Below are positions 28,618 to 38,031 of a DNA stretch of 44,950 bases, piece after piece; the first letter of the stretch is position 1; every line of letters starts with the position of its first letter. The notes beneath the pieces were generated by a model, which was given only the letters and a program-made list of their open reading frames with translations, was not told the origin of the DNA and made no database searches. This DNA comes from Bacteroidales bacterium. GTDB taxonomy: Bacteria > Bacteroidota > Bacteroidia > Bacteroidales > VadinHA17. Location of the stretch: positions 1 through 44,950 of the forward strand of contig JANTHB010000021.1 in the NCBI GenBank assembly GCA_024762655.1. The letters are read 5' to 3'. The position numbers and the translations under genes were made by a program.

Positions 28618-29676
28618 TTATCGATCATCGTCCATCCTTCCGAACGCGTTCCATCCCTGGGCCTGCAGATCCACCTGGGCACCGGCATTGGTGACCATGC
28701 TACGGCCTTCTGATTTATGGGTCATAAAACCGATGGGCCTGATCTGCGAAACACCGGTTAGCTTGTCCATGTCTTTGGTTGAGACGGTAAACAGCAGTTC
28801 ATAATCTTCTCCGCCATTCAAAGCCGTAATAAGCGGTTCGATCTGCATCTCTTCTGCGGCGGAAGCCGTCTCCTGATCTATCGGGATTTTGTCCTGGTAA
28901 ATACGACACCCGGTGTCTGAATTGTGACACAGGTGCAGAAGATCGGAAGAAAGACCGTCTGAGATATCTATCATGGTGGTGGGACGGATCCCTTTTTCTT
29001 GGAAAAGCCGGATTATATCCCGCCGTGCTTCAGGTTTTAATTGACGGCCTACAATATATTCATAGCGGGCCAGATCGGGCTGAAAACCCGCATTTTCCTG
29101 AAACAGCTTGTTTTCCCGTTTAAGTATCTGCAAACCCATGTAGGCGCCGCCCAGGTCTCCTGATACACAGATCACATCATGCTCGCTGGCACCGCTGCGG
29201 TATGTCAGCTCTTCCCGCGATGCTCTGCCGAGGGCAGTGACACTGATCACCATGCCGGTATAGGAAGCAGAGGTATCCCCACCTACAAGATCAACGCCAT
29301 AATGGTCACAGGCCAGTTTGATTCCCTCATACAACGACTCGAGATGTTCCACCTTGAATTTTTTGGAGACCCCGACCGAGACCGTGATCTGCCGGGGCTC
29401 GGCATTCATGGCGTACACATCCGAAAGGTTTACCACAACGGCTTTGTATCCTAGGTGTTTCAAGGGGGTATACATCAGATTGAAATGGACCCCTTCCAAC
29501 AGCAGATCTGTGGTTACCACCATCTGACGGTTGCGGGGCGAAATAACCGCCGCATCATCCCCTATGCCCTTTTTTGTTTCGGTGTTATTTATAGTAAATT
29601 CTCTGGTCAGGTGAGTTATTAAACGGAATTCCCCGTATTCAGAAATGTCTGTACTCTTATGAGAAGCTGATTGCAT
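28618..29676 (-). CDS. thiL: Thiamine-monophosphate kinase
   Basis: Phosphorylates thiamine monophosphate with ATP to thiamine diphosphate, the active cofactor. The 352 residues belong to the AIR synthase-like ATPase fold. The N-terminal GDDAA motif is at 39-43 and TTDLLLEGVHF at 55-65. GGDTSAS, ISDGLSSDL and GGEDYELLFT follow in order, all binding ATP, magnesium or substrate. The gene is convergent with the S74 protein gene (24-nt gap) and divergent from sufB. No other thi gene is adjacent, although YjbQ at 43738-44145 may relate to the same pathway. Confidence 0.95.
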   Translation of the reverse strand: MQSASHKSTDISEYGEFRLITHLTREFTINNTETKKGIGDDAAVISPRNRQMVVTTDLLLEGVHFNLMYTPLKHLGYKAVVVNLSDVYAMNAEPRQITVSVGVSKKFKVEHLESLYEGIKLACDHYGVDLVGGDTSASYTGMVISVTALGRASREELTYRSGASEHDVICVSGDLGGAYMGLQILKRENKLFQENAGFQPDLARYEYIVGRQLKPEARRDIIRLFQEKGIRPTTMIDISDGLSSDLLHLCHNSDTGCRIYQDKIPIDQETASAAEEMQIEPLITALNGGEDYELLFTVSTKDMDKLTGVSQIRPIGFMTHKSEGRSMVTNAGAQVDLQAQGWNAFGRMDDDR

Positions 29677-29729
29677 GGTTATTTGTCTTTACTTGATGAA
29701 AAAAAAGAATAATGATGCTCAAAATTCCT

Positions 29730-29737
29730 TATATTTG
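29730..29737 (+). promoter_or_regulatory. -7 element (TATATTTG) for the suf operon
   Basis: TATATTTG followed by CAC is a strong match to the Bacteroidota -7 element. It lies 59 nt before sufB in the 120-nt gap divergent from thiL. No obvious -33 TTG is found, and no IscR-like operator could be recognised. Confidence 0.5.
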
Positions 29738-29796
29738 CACTCTTAATTAGATTAAATATAAATAAAACGCTCTATACTGTTTTTCAGGACAAAGAT

Positions 29797-31245
29797 ATGG
29801 AAAAAGATCAGGATAAAATATTGAAGAATGTAACGGAAAACGAATATAAGTATGGTTTTGTTTCCGACATAGAGATGGATTCCCTGCCGAAGGGATTGAA
29901 TGAAGAGGTAATCCGGCAGATATGGAAATTGAAGCAGGAACCCGAATGGATGCTTGATTTTCGGCTGAAAGCTTATCGTCAATGGCAGAAAATGGAGATG
30001 CCGCAATGGCCTCACCTGCAAATTCCGGAGATAGATTATCAGGATATTATTTACTATGCTGCTCCGAAAAAGAAAGAAGGCCCGGCGAGTCTGGACGAAG
30101 TGGATCCGGAGCTGATAGATACTTTTAACAAGCTGGGGATTCCTTTGGAAGAGCAGGAAAGACTGGCGGGTGTGGCCGTAGATGCCGTAATAGACAGCCA
30201 GTCTGTAAAAACCACTTTTCAGGAGACCCTGGCCGAATTAGGGATCATTTTCTGTTCGATGAGTGACGCCATCCGGGACTATCCCGATCTGGTAAAAAAA
30301 TACCTGGGCAGCGTGGTGCCTTATAGCGACAATTATTTTGCGGCCCTCAACTCGGCTGTTTTCGGAGACGGCTCTTTTGCCTATATCCCGAAAGGAGTGC
30401 GTTGTCCGATGGAACTATCCACTTATTTCAGGATCAATCTGGCCGATACCGGTCAGTTTGAGCGGACGTTAATTGTGGCGGAGGAAGACAGCTATGTGAG
30501 CTACCTGGAAGGATGTACGGCTCCTATGCGGGATGAGAATCAGCTGCACGCAGCCATTGTGGAGATTATCGTGATGGATGATGCAGAGGTGAAATACTCC
30601 ACCGTGCAAAACTGGTATCCCGGCAACAAGGAAGGGAAGGGCGGAATCTATAATTTTGTGACCAAAAGAGGCATTTGCAAAGGAAACAATTCAAAACTTT
30701 CGTGGACACAGGTGGAGACCGGCTCGGCCATTACCTGGAAATATCCCAGTACCATCCTGAAAGGGGATAACGCCATTGCCGAGTTTTATTCGGTTGCGTT
30801 AACCAATAATTATCAGCAGGCCGACACGGGAACCAAGATGATCCATATCGGGAAGAATACCCGAAGCACTATCGTTTCCAAAGGGATCTCCGCGGGAAAC
30901 AGCAATAACAGTTACCGGGGATTGGTAAAAGTGATGAAAAAAGCCGAAAATGCCCGGAATTACTCCCAGTGTGATTCCCTGCTGATCGGCGACCAGTGTG
31001 GAGCACATACTTTCCCGTATCTGGAAGTAGATAATAAATCGGCGGTGGTGGAACATGAAGCCACTACTTCCAAGATCGGAGAAGATCAGATCTTCTACTG
31101 TAACCAAAGAGGTATTTCCACAGAAGATGCTATCGGAATGATCGTCAACGGGTATGCGCGGGAGGTGTTGAACCAGTTGCCGATGGAGTTTGCCGTGGAA
31201 GCCCAGAAATTGTTACAGATCAGTCTGGAAGGAAGTGTGGGGTAG
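29797..31245 (+). CDS. sufB: Fe-S cluster assembly scaffold SufB
   Basis: Scaffold subunit of the SufBCD complex, on which Fe-S clusters are built from SufE-delivered sulfur. The 482 residues cover the N-terminal helical region and the beta-helix core. Conserved segments include [21 protein letters not shown] and [20 protein letters not shown], the latter carrying the Cys and nearby residues that form the cluster-building site with SufD. It is first in the operon sufB-C-D-S-E-sufT. A 253-nt gap separates it from sufC, much longer than the other gaps in the operon. Confidence 0.97.
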   Translation: MEKDQDKILKNVTENEYKYGFVSDIEMDSLPKGLNEEVIRQIWKLKQEPEWMLDFRLKAYRQWQKMEMPQWPHLQIPEIDYQDIIYYAAPKKKEGPASLDEVDPELIDTFNKLGIPLEEQERLAGVAVDAVIDSQSVKTTFQETLAELGIIFCSMSDAIRDYPDLVKKYLGSVVPYSDNYFAALNSAVFGDGSFAYIPKGVRCPMELSTYFRINLADTGQFERTLIVAEEDSYVSYLEGCTAPMRDENQLHAAIVEIIVMDDAEVKYSTVQNWYPGNKEGKGGIYNFVTKRGICKGNNSKLSWTQVETGSAITWKYPSTILKGDNAIAEFYSVALTNNYQQADTGTKMIHIGKNTRSTIVSKGISAGNSNNSYRGLVKVMKKAENARNYSQCDSLLIGDQCGAHTFPYLEVDNKSAVVEHEATTSKIGEDQIFYCNQRGISTEDAIGMIVNGYAREVLNQLPMEFAVEAQKLLQISLEGSVG

Positions 31246-31298
31246 TTAGAAGGATGATCGATGAAGGATGATTGATGAATGATGGTTGAATGATGATG
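31246..31298 (+). repeat. Degenerate GATGA-type simple repeat in the sufB-sufC gap
   Basis: Directly after the sufB stop, the sequence is an irregular run of GATGA/GATGATTGATGAA-like words. No open reading frame or hairpin is convincing here. The rest of the 253-nt gap, up to sufC at 31499, shows no gene and no clear promoter. Confidence 0.5.
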
Positions 31299-31498
31299 GA
31301 AAGAGTAATGCGGACTTTGGAAACAGAATTTTGCAAAAAAAACGCAGGGACGGTAAGTCCCAATTTTAATGCAGCATGAACCCGGGTACGTGACCATAAC
31401 GAAATGATAAGAGAAATAAAAATAACATTTAAGAAAAATGAGACCTGTCAGTGTGGTGTAGCCATCCTGACTGTATCTGAAACAAAAAATAAATATTT

Positions 31499-32269
31499 AT
31501 GTTGACAATAAAAGATTTACACGCGGAGATTGATGGAAAAGATATCCTGAAGGGAATCAACCTCGAAGTGCATCCCGGCGAGGTACACGCTATTATGGGG
31601 CCGAACGGATCCGGGAAGAGCACCCTGGCCTCTGCCATTGTAGGAAGGGATTACGTGGCTATTACCCAGGGACAGATCCTCTATTTTAGAGAAGATCTGA
31701 CCGCCTTATCCCCGGAAGAAAGAGCCTTGAAAGGCATTTTTCTGAGCTTCCAATACCCGGTGGAGATACCGGGGGTGAGCATGGTCAATTTCCTGCGGGC
31801 AGCGGTGAATGAGCAAAGGAAATACAAAGGGGAAGGGCCTATGTCTCCTTCGGATTTCCTGAAACTGATGCGCGAAAAGAAAAAACTCGTAGGCATTGAT
31901 TCGGCCCTGACCAACCGGTCGGTCAATGAAGGATTTTCCGGGGGTGAGAAAAAGAAAAACGAGATTTTCCAGATGGCCATGCTGGAACCTAAACTGGCCA
32001 TTCTCGACGAGACCGACTCGGGCCTGGATATTGATGCCCTGCGTACGGTGGCCAACGGGGTCAATGCTCTGAAAAAACCCGACAATGCTACCATTGTGAT
32101 TACGCATTACCAGCGGTTGCTGAACTATATTGTTCCGGATTATGTACATGTCCTGTACAAGGGGAAGATCATAAAATCAGGGGGCAAGGAGCTGGCTTAC
32201 GACCTGGAAGAAAAAGGATATGACTGGCTGAAAGAGGAGTATGAAAACAGTTTGAACGGTTCGCTATGA
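31499..32269 (+). CDS. sufC: Fe-S cluster assembly ATPase SufC
   Basis: ABC-type ATPase that drives conformational change in the SufBCD complex. The 256 residues carry Walker A GPNGSGKST (34-42), the Q-loop region (FQYPVEIPGV), the signature FSGGEKKKNE (from 146), Walker B LAILDE with the downstream TDSGLD (from 167), and the switch His203. It has no transmembrane segment, as expected for this cytosolic family. Its stop codon overlaps the sufD start in an ATGA arrangement, indicating translational coupling. Confidence 0.97.
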   Translation: MLTIKDLHAEIDGKDILKGINLEVHPGEVHAIMGPNGSGKSTLASAIVGRDYVAITQGQILYFREDLTALSPEERALKGIFLSFQYPVEIPGVSMVNFLRAAVNEQRKYKGEGPMSPSDFLKLMREKKKLVGIDSALTNRSVNEGFSGGEKKKNEIFQMAMLEPKLAILDETDSGLDIDALRTVANGVNALKKPDNATIVITHYQRLLNYIVPDYVHVLYKGKIIKSGGKELAYDLEEKGYDWLKEEYENSLNGSL

Positions 32270-33633
32270 TTGTTGTAGAAGAGAAATTACCGAAACATCC
32301 GGATACCCGGATACTGGAACGGTTTGACAACGCTGCCGGCGGGAAGATCCATCCGGTGCTGGACCGGGTACGTGCTGCGGCTCTGGAGGATTTTAAACGG
32401 GTAGGGATCCCGGCAAAGAAGAATGAGAGATACAGATATACGGATGTCGGTAAATTACTGGACAGACCGTTTGTTCCCTTATTGCAGCCCCACCACCGCA
32501 ACTTCAACGTGGAGGAGATTTTCCGGTGTGATATTCCTACCCTGGATACCCTGGCATTTACGGTGCTGAACGGTTTTTTCTTTGAGGAACAGGAAAACCT
32601 CGTGGAATTACCCGGTGGGGTGCTGGCGGGCGGACTGCGGCAGGCCCTGAAACAGGTACCTCAGTTGGTTGAAGCTTACCTGGACAACCTCATCAGTACC
32701 GTGAATGACGGATTGGAGGCTCTGACCAGGGCCGTGGCTACAGATGGTTTCTTTATGTATGTGCCTGATGGCGTGGTGATGGATAAACCCGTGCAACTGG
32801 TGAACCTGGTGAAAGATGATAAGGATATTATGGTACAGCATCGCAGTCTGGTCATTCTGGGGAAGAATGCACAGGCAGCTCTGCTCATCTGTGACCATGC
32901 GCTCTCGGAACAAAAGTTTATCTCACATGGACTGACGGAGGTGTTTACCGGGGAAAACAGTGCGATGGAAATTACCAAGCTACAGAATGAACATAACAGC
33001 ATGACGGACCTCTCCAGCCTGTTTATCCGGCAGGAGCGTAACAGCCGCGTTCGTACCAACACCATTTCCCTGCACGGGGGCTTGATCCGCAACAACCTGC
33101 ATGTAAGTCTGCAGGGAGAAGGAGCCGAGAACCATGCTTACGGTCTTTTCCTTATGGACCGGCAGCAGCACGTGGATAACTCTGTTTTTATTGATCATGC
33201 AGCGCCTCATTGTTTCAGCAATCAGTTATATAAGGGAGTGCTCGACGATGAAGCTACCGGCGCCTTTGACGGAAAAATTCTGGTTCGTCCTCATGCTCAG
33301 AAAACAGAAGCTTTTCAGGTGAATAAAAATATACTGCTTACCGATCAGGCGAAGATGAATACCAAACCGCAACTGGAGATCTATGCTGATGATGTGAAAT
33401 GTACACACGGAGCTACCGTCGGCCAGTTGGATGAAGAAGCTCTGTTTTATCTCCGTTCACGGGGCATCCATGAGTATGAAGCCCGCATGCTGCTGATGTA
33501 CGCCTTTGCCCATGAGGTGATCCGTGAGATAAAAATTGATCCCTTGCAGGACCGTATCCATGAACTGGTGGATAAGAGATTGCGCGGAGAACTGCCCCGT
33601 TGCCATACCTGTCTTGTCGATTATAATAAATAA
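32266..33633 (+). CDS. sufD: Fe-S cluster assembly protein SufD
   Basis: Partner of SufB in the SufBC2D scaffold, with a role in iron acquisition. The 455-residue protein is a SufB paralogue with a divergent N-terminal region and a conserved C-terminal beta-helix. Typical segments are FVYV-like VPDGVVMDKPVQLVN, HGGLIRNNLHVSLQGEG, and the C-terminal KCTHGATVGQLDEEALFYLRSRG with its conserved His. It starts on the ATGA overlap with sufC and ends 11 nt before sufS. Confidence 0.96.
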   Translation: MIVVEEKLPKHPDTRILERFDNAAGGKIHPVLDRVRAAALEDFKRVGIPAKKNERYRYTDVGKLLDRPFVPLLQPHHRNFNVEEIFRCDIPTLDTLAFTVLNGFFFEEQENLVELPGGVLAGGLRQALKQVPQLVEAYLDNLISTVNDGLEALTRAVATDGFFMYVPDGVVMDKPVQLVNLVKDDKDIMVQHRSLVILGKNAQAALLICDHALSEQKFISHGLTEVFTGENSAMEITKLQNEHNSMTDLSSLFIRQERNSRVRTNTISLHGGLIRNNLHVSLQGEGAENHAYGLFLMDRQQHVDNSVFIDHAAPHCFSNQLYKGVLDDEATGAFDGKILVRPHAQKTEAFQVNKNILLTDQAKMNTKPQLEIYADDVKCTHGATVGQLDEEALFYLRSRGIHEYEARMLLMYAFAHEVIREIKIDPLQDRIHELVDKRLRGELPRCHTCLVDYNK

Positions 33634-33644
33634 AACCTGCGAAA

Positions 33645-34862
33645 ATGCTGAATGTTTATAAGATCAGAGAAGATTTTCCTATCCTGGACCAGCAGGTGTA
33701 TGGAAAACCTCTGGTTTATCTGGACAATGGGGCAACCACCCAGAAACCCCGGGTTGTTCTGGAAACAGTGGAAAGACTGTATAACCGTGAGAATGCGAAT
33801 GTACACCGGGGTGTACACCATCTGAGTACCGTAACCACGGAAAATTACGAAGCAGCAAGGGATACAGTGCGTAAATATATTCATGCCGCCCATAGCCTTG
33901 AGGTCATTTTTACACATGGGACCACCAGTTCGATCAACGCGGTGGCTTTTTCTTTCGGGGAAAGGTATGTACGTGCCGGGGATGAGATCATCGTGTCGGG
34001 CATGGAACATCACGCCAACATCGTGCCGTGGCAGATGCTGTGCGACCGGAAAGGGGCCCGCCTGAAAGTGTTGCCGGTGGATGAAACCGGGGATCTGATG
34101 CTGGATAAGCTGGAGAATATGATGACAAACAAGACACGCCTTCTGGCCGTGACACAGGTATCCAATGTGCTGGGGACAATCAACCCGGTGAAGAAAATTG
34201 TGGAAACAGCTCATGCACACAACGTGCCGGTATTGGTGGACGGAGCCCAGGGAATACAACATGAGAAAACGGATGTTCAGGATATAGATTGTGACTTTTA
34301 TGTTTTTTCAGGCCATAAGATCTACGGGCCGACAGGCGTTGGGGTCTTGTATGGCAAGGAAAAATGGCTGAATGAGATGCCTCCCTACCAGGGTGGCGGA
34401 GATATGATCAAAAAAGTAACGTTTGAAAAAACCATTTACGAAGACCTGCCGTTGAAATTTGAAGCAGGGACCATGAATTATATTGGTGCCATAGGGCTGG
34501 CCAGGGCAATAGAGTATCTTCAGGAAACCGGTCTGGATCATATTATCGCCTGGGAAAAAGAATTGTTGGATTATGCTACGGAAAAGCTGAAAAAAATACC
34601 GGGGTTACGTATTTACGGGAATTCAAAACAGAAAGCCAGCATTATTTCTTTCCTGATAGGGGATATGCATCATTATGATACGGGCATGATTCTGGATAAG
34701 CTCGGGATCGCCGTACGTACCGGTCACCATTGTGCCCAGCCCCTGACTGAGAGCTACGGGATCACTGGAACTGTCAGGGCTTCGTTTGCGTTTTATAATA
34801 CCAAAGAAGAAGTGGACGTTTTATACAACGGATTGATGAAGGTGGTTGAAATGTTGTCATAA
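33645..34862 (+). CDS. sufS: Cysteine desulfurase SufS
   Basis: PLP-dependent group II cysteine desulfurase that removes sulfur from cysteine and passes the persulfide to SufE. The 405 residues place the PLP-binding Lys at 225 (FSGHKIYGPTG) and the catalytic Cys at 363 (RTGHHCAQPL). The substrate-pocket motif HHANIVPWQ is present. It is encoded 11 nt after sufD and 18 nt before sufE, in keeping with the SufS-SufE pairing. Annotations such as 'selenocysteine lyase' are possible for this family, but the operon context favours SufS. Confidence 0.96.
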   Translation: MLNVYKIREDFPILDQQVYGKPLVYLDNGATTQKPRVVLETVERLYNRENANVHRGVHHLSTVTTENYEAARDTVRKYIHAAHSLEVIFTHGTTSSINAVAFSFGERYVRAGDEIIVSGMEHHANIVPWQMLCDRKGARLKVLPVDETGDLMLDKLENMMTNKTRLLAVTQVSNVLGTINPVKKIVETAHAHNVPVLVDGAQGIQHEKTDVQDIDCDFYVFSGHKIYGPTGVGVLYGKEKWLNEMPPYQGGGDMIKKVTFEKTIYEDLPLKFEAGTMNYIGAIGLARAIEYLQETGLDHIIAWEKELLDYATEKLKKIPGLRIYGNSKQKASIISFLIGDMHHYDTGMILDKLGIAVRTGHHCAQPLTESYGITGTVRASFAFYNTKEEVDVLYNGLMKVVEMLS

Positions 34863-34880
34863 ACAAATAATATTATAAAA

Positions 34881-35321
34881 ATGAGCATACAGGAAATCCA
34901 GGATGAGATTGTGGAAGAATTCAGCGTCTATGATGACTGGATGGATAAATACAACTACCTGATCGAACTGGGGAAGGAATTGCCCCCGATAGATCCCAGG
35001 TACAGGACGGAAGCATATCTGATCGACGGATGTACCTCCCGGGTCTGGATCCATGCCGAACTGGACCGGGAAGGGAAGATGATCATTACGGCGGATAGTG
35101 ATGCAATCATCACCAAAGGAATTGTTGCTTTGCTTATCCGTGTCTTTTCCGGCCATACCCCGGAGGAGATAAAAGATGTGGAACTGACATTTATTGACAA
35201 AGTCGGCCTGAAGGAAAACCTTTCCCCCACGCGGGCCAATGGCTTGCTTTCGATGATTCATCAGATACGTATGTATGCGCTGGCATATTATACCAAACAA
35301 CAATCTGAAAAAAAGGACTAA
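34881..35321 (+). CDS. sufE: Cysteine desulfuration protein SufE
   Basis: Sulfur acceptor that takes the persulfide from SufS Cys363 and delivers it to SufB. The 146-residue protein has the acceptor Cys51 in LIDGCTSRVWI, at the same position as in E. coli SufE. A second motif, TPEEIKDVELTFIDKVGL followed by LSPTRANGLLSM, is typical of the family. It is two bases upstream of the sufT-like gene. Confidence 0.96.
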   Translation: MSIQEIQDEIVEEFSVYDDWMDKYNYLIELGKELPPIDPRYRTEAYLIDGCTSRVWIHAELDREGKMIITADSDAIITKGIVALLIRVFSGHTPEEIKDVELTFIDKVGLKENLSPTRANGLLSMIHQIRMYALAYYTKQQSEKKD

Positions 35322-35323
35322 CC

Positions 35324-35686
35324 ATGGAAGAAAAAGAAAAGAAAGGAAATAAGGAGCATAACGAAGGTACGGTTGATACTTTTGAACTGGAAAAAAGGAT
35401 TGTAGTGGAACTGAAGAATATTTACGATCCGGAAATTCCGGCGGTCAATATCTATGATCTTGGGTTGATCTATGAGATCGATGTCAAGGAGGATGGCTCG
35501 GTGTTGCTGAAGATGACCCTGACAGCACCTAACTGTCCCATTGCCGACCAGATCCTGAATGAGGTGGATCAGCGTGTCCGGGCTGTCCCCGGGGTTAAGG
35601 ACCTGGATCTGGTTCTCACTTTCGATCCCCCCTGGGACAAAAGCATGATGTCGGAGGAAGCCTTGCTGATGCTGGGTATGCTCTGA
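35324..35686 (+). CDS. sufT: SufT / MIP18-like DUF59 protein
   Basis: Small protein of the DUF59 (MIP18) family, associated with Fe-S cluster maturation or transfer; SufT homologues act as auxiliary maturation factors. The 120 residues have a charged, non-conserved N-terminus followed by the domain with DPEIPAVNIYDLGLIYEI (from 35) and the TAPNCPIADQI motif containing the conserved Cys71. It ends the suf operon, only two bases after sufE. The exact role is inferred from context and family. Confidence 0.88.
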   Translation: MEEKEKKGNKEHNEGTVDTFELEKRIVVELKNIYDPEIPAVNIYDLGLIYEIDVKEDGSVLLKMTLTAPNCPIADQILNEVDQRVRAVPGVKDLDLVLTFDPPWDKSMMSEEALLMLGML

Positions 35687-35727
35687 AAAAGGGGATGGGA
35701 TCATTGACAATTTCCGGACAAAAAAAT

Positions 35728-35747
35728 CTACGTAGGCGCCTACGTAG
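35728..35747. repeat. 20-bp perfect palindrome upstream of queG
   Basis: CTACGTAG-GCGC-CTACGTAG is a perfect palindrome and also contains two copies of the self-complementary octamer CTACGTAG. On the + strand it is preceded by a run of six A (35721-35726). Read on the minus strand it therefore resembles a hairpin followed by a T-run, although no minus-strand gene precedes it. A regulator operator is the alternative. Confidence 0.7.
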
Positions 35748-35814
35748 GTGATTGATGTTGTGTCTCTCTGAAATTGCCGATTAACACTGGAGAATAGAAA
35801 TGTGTCGTATTTTT

Positions 35815-35822
35815 TATTTTTG
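35815..35822 (+). promoter_or_regulatory. Possible -7 element (TATTTTTG) for queG
   Basis: TATTTTTG lies 23 nt before the queG start and fits TAnnTTTG. No -33 element is evident. It sits 67 nt downstream of the 20-bp palindrome. Confidence 0.35.
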
Positions 35823-35845
35823 CTTTTCTCAATTATCTTCTCTTT

Positions 35846-36781
35846 ATGTTTTCCCGTGAAGAGCTATCCCGGCGGATTAAAGAACAGGCCTGTGCCCAGG
35901 GTTTCGATGCCTGTGGTATCGTGCGTGCCGGGCCTTTGAAAGAGGAGAAATTCCGGTTGCTTGACTGGCTTGCCCGGGGCCATCATGGAGAGATGGATTA
36001 TATGGCCGGAAATGTGGATAAACGTACCGATCCTACACGCCTGGTTCCCGGTAGCAAAAGTGTGGTGGTAGTGCGGTTGAATTATTTTCCCGGGAAATAC
36101 TATAATAACAGTAAACAGGATATCCCGAAGATTTCGCGCTATGCCGCCGGACGGGATTATCACAAGGTGATCCGGAAAAAGCTGCAGCAGTTGTTGGCCT
36201 GGATCAATGAAGCGTTAACCCCGGTAAACGGAAGGGCCTTTGTGGATTCGGCGCCGGTGCTGGAGCGGGCCTGGGCCCGGCGGGCAGGCCTGGGGTGGAT
36301 CGGGAAAAACAGTATGCTGATCACCCGGGAGGGCGGCTCTTATTTTTTTATCGGCGAACTGATTCTGGATCTGGAACTGGCTTATGATCATCCTGAACCG
36401 GAGGATTATTGCGGTACCTGTAGCCGCTGTCTGGATGCCTGTCCCACCCATGCCATCCAGCCCAATCGTACGGTAGATGCCACCCGTTGCATTTCCTACT
36501 GGACCATTGAGTATAGAAAAGAAAGCTTTCCGCAGGAAGCGCCTGAGAACTTCCGGGAGTGGGTCTTCGGTTGTGATATCTGCCAGGAGGTCTGTCCCTG
36601 GAACCGCAAAGCGCGGCCTCACCATACGCCGGATTTCCTGCCTGACGAAAAAAGACTGTCCCTTACGCGGGAAGATTGGGAAAGGATGACGGAGGAAGAG
36701 TTCGAACGGCTCTTTGCCGGCACCCCGGTAATGCGGACAGGGTTGGAAAGAATGAAAAGGAATGTAAAAAAGCAAAAGTAA
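35846..36781 (+). CDS. queG: Epoxyqueuosine reductase QueG
   Basis: Cobalamin-dependent reductase that converts epoxyqueuosine to queuosine in the wobble position of GUN tRNAs. The 311 residues include the catalytic region FVDSAPVLERAWARRAGLGWIGKN with Asp134. Two 4Fe-4S motifs follow: CGTCSRCLDACP and CDICQEVCPWN. A short C-terminal region ends the protein, without the long HEAT-repeat extension of some homologues. Its clusters may be supplied by the Suf system encoded just upstream. No other queuosine gene is in the window. Confidence 0.95.
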   Translation: MFSREELSRRIKEQACAQGFDACGIVRAGPLKEEKFRLLDWLARGHHGEMDYMAGNVDKRTDPTRLVPGSKSVVVVRLNYFPGKYYNNSKQDIPKISRYAAGRDYHKVIRKKLQQLLAWINEALTPVNGRAFVDSAPVLERAWARRAGLGWIGKNSMLITREGGSYFFIGELILDLELAYDHPEPEDYCGTCSRCLDACPTHAIQPNRTVDATRCISYWTIEYRKESFPQEAPENFREWVFGCDICQEVCPWNRKARPHHTPDFLPDEKRLSLTREDWERMTEEEFERLFAGTPVMRTGLERMKRNVKKQK

Positions 36782-36885
36782 TTCGTCTTTCCTGCTCCCT
36801 TCGCAAAAGTTACGAGCATCAATGAACGCTACCGGGAACACCCACCTGAAAGCATCGTTATCCGGGCATACACCATCAACCCTTC

Positions 36886-38031
36886 TCACTTCCAAACGCC
36901 GGGTATCGGCTCTCCGCAAAACTCACATTTACCGTTTTTGATATGGTTTTGGGTGATGGAGTATCCTCTCCGTTCGATCAGGAGTTTATGGCATTTCGGG
37001 CAATAGGTGTTCTCATAATTGCCCCCGGGAACGTTCCCGATATATACGAATTTAATGCCTGCTGCCAGTGCGATCTCCCGGGCTTTCTCGAGTGTGGACA
37101 CCGGTGTGGGCGGTAACTGCGTTAGTTTGTATTGGGGATAGAAACGTGAAAAATGCAGGGGGCAATTGTACAGGTCATTGTCATACAGCCAGTCACACAT
37201 CCGCCTGATCATGTCAAAATCGTCGGTCCAGTTCGGGACGATCAGGTTGGTGATCTCCAGCCACACCCCTTCTTCGTGGAAGATCTTCAGGGCATCCAGG
37301 ACAGGCTGAAGTTTTCCGGCATTCAGTTTCATATAGATATTGTCACTGAAAGATTTCAGATCGATATTGGCGGCATCAAGGTGCTTACATAGCTCCCGCA
37401 AGGGCTTTTCATGGATGTACCCGGCTGAAACCAGAATGTTTTTCAGCCCGGTATGATGCGCCAGTTTGGAAGTGTCCAGGGTGTATTCATAGAAAGTGAC
37501 CGGTTCGGAGTAGGTATAGGCAATGGATTCACATTTGTATTTTATGGTATTCTCCACCACCTTGTCGGGCATCATGTCGAAGTTTTGAGTTTTGGTGGGG
37601 GAGGTCTGTGAGATGGTCCAGTTCTGGCAATTGAGACAAGCCAGGTTGCAGCCGGCGGTAGCGATGGAGAAAGCACGGCTTCCGGGCAAAAAATGATTCA
37701 GGGGTTTCTTCTCCACCGGATCGACATGTACGGCACAGGGATTGCCGTAAGCCATGGTATATAGCTTGCCTCCCTTATTGACGCGGTTGCGGCAGTCGCT
37801 CCATTCTCCTTCTTTCAGGGTGCACTCGTTGGGGCAGATCATGCAACGGACACCACGGGGCGTTTCCACCTGATACATGGCCTCCTTTCTCCATTTCCAA
37901 AGTTTCGCATCCTCTTTCGGCAGAAACGGTTTAATGGCCAATCCTCCTGATCTATATAAAAGACCTCCGGCGCCGGTCAGACTGAGTTTAATAAAATCCC
38001 TTTTGCTTATCTTTTTTCCTTTTGTTCCCAT
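36886..38031 (-). CDS. amrS: AmmeMemoRadiSam system radical SAM enzyme (AmrS-like)
   Basis: Radical SAM protein of the 'AmmeMemoRadiSam' family, whose substrate is unknown. The core CxxxCxxC motif is at Cys128, Cys132 and Cys135 (AGCNLACLNC). A family-typical upstream Cys cluster lies at Cys63, Cys66, Cys70 and Cys80. A C-terminal CxxC...CxxC pair (CPKC, CEFC) probably binds zinc or a second metal. The N-terminus (ISKRDFIKLSLTGAGGLL) looks like a twin-arginine export signal, with Lys-Arg in place of Arg-Arg. It is followed by a hydrophobic stretch. A strong ribosome binding site (AAGGAGGG) precedes the ATG. It is last in a same-strand trio with the membrane protein (125-nt gap) and the Memo-AMMECR1 fusion. 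Confidence 0.9.
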   Translation of the reverse strand: MGTKGKKISKRDFIKLSLTGAGGLLYRSGGLAIKPFLPKEDAKLWKWRKEAMYQVETPRGVRCMICPNECTLKEGEWSDCRNRVNKGGKLYTMAYGNPCAVHVDPVEKKPLNHFLPGSRAFSIATAGCNLACLNCQNWTISQTSPTKTQNFDMMPDKVVENTIKYKCESIAYTYSEPVTFYEYTLDTSKLAHHTGLKNILVSAGYIHEKPLRELCKHLDAANIDLKSFSDNIYMKLNAGKLQPVLDALKIFHEEGVWLEITNLIVPNWTDDFDMIRRMCDWLYDNDLYNCPLHFSRFYPQYKLTQLPPTPVSTLEKAREIALAAGIKFVYIGNVPGGNYENTYCPKCHKLLIERRGYSITQNHIKNGKCEFCGEPIPGVWK

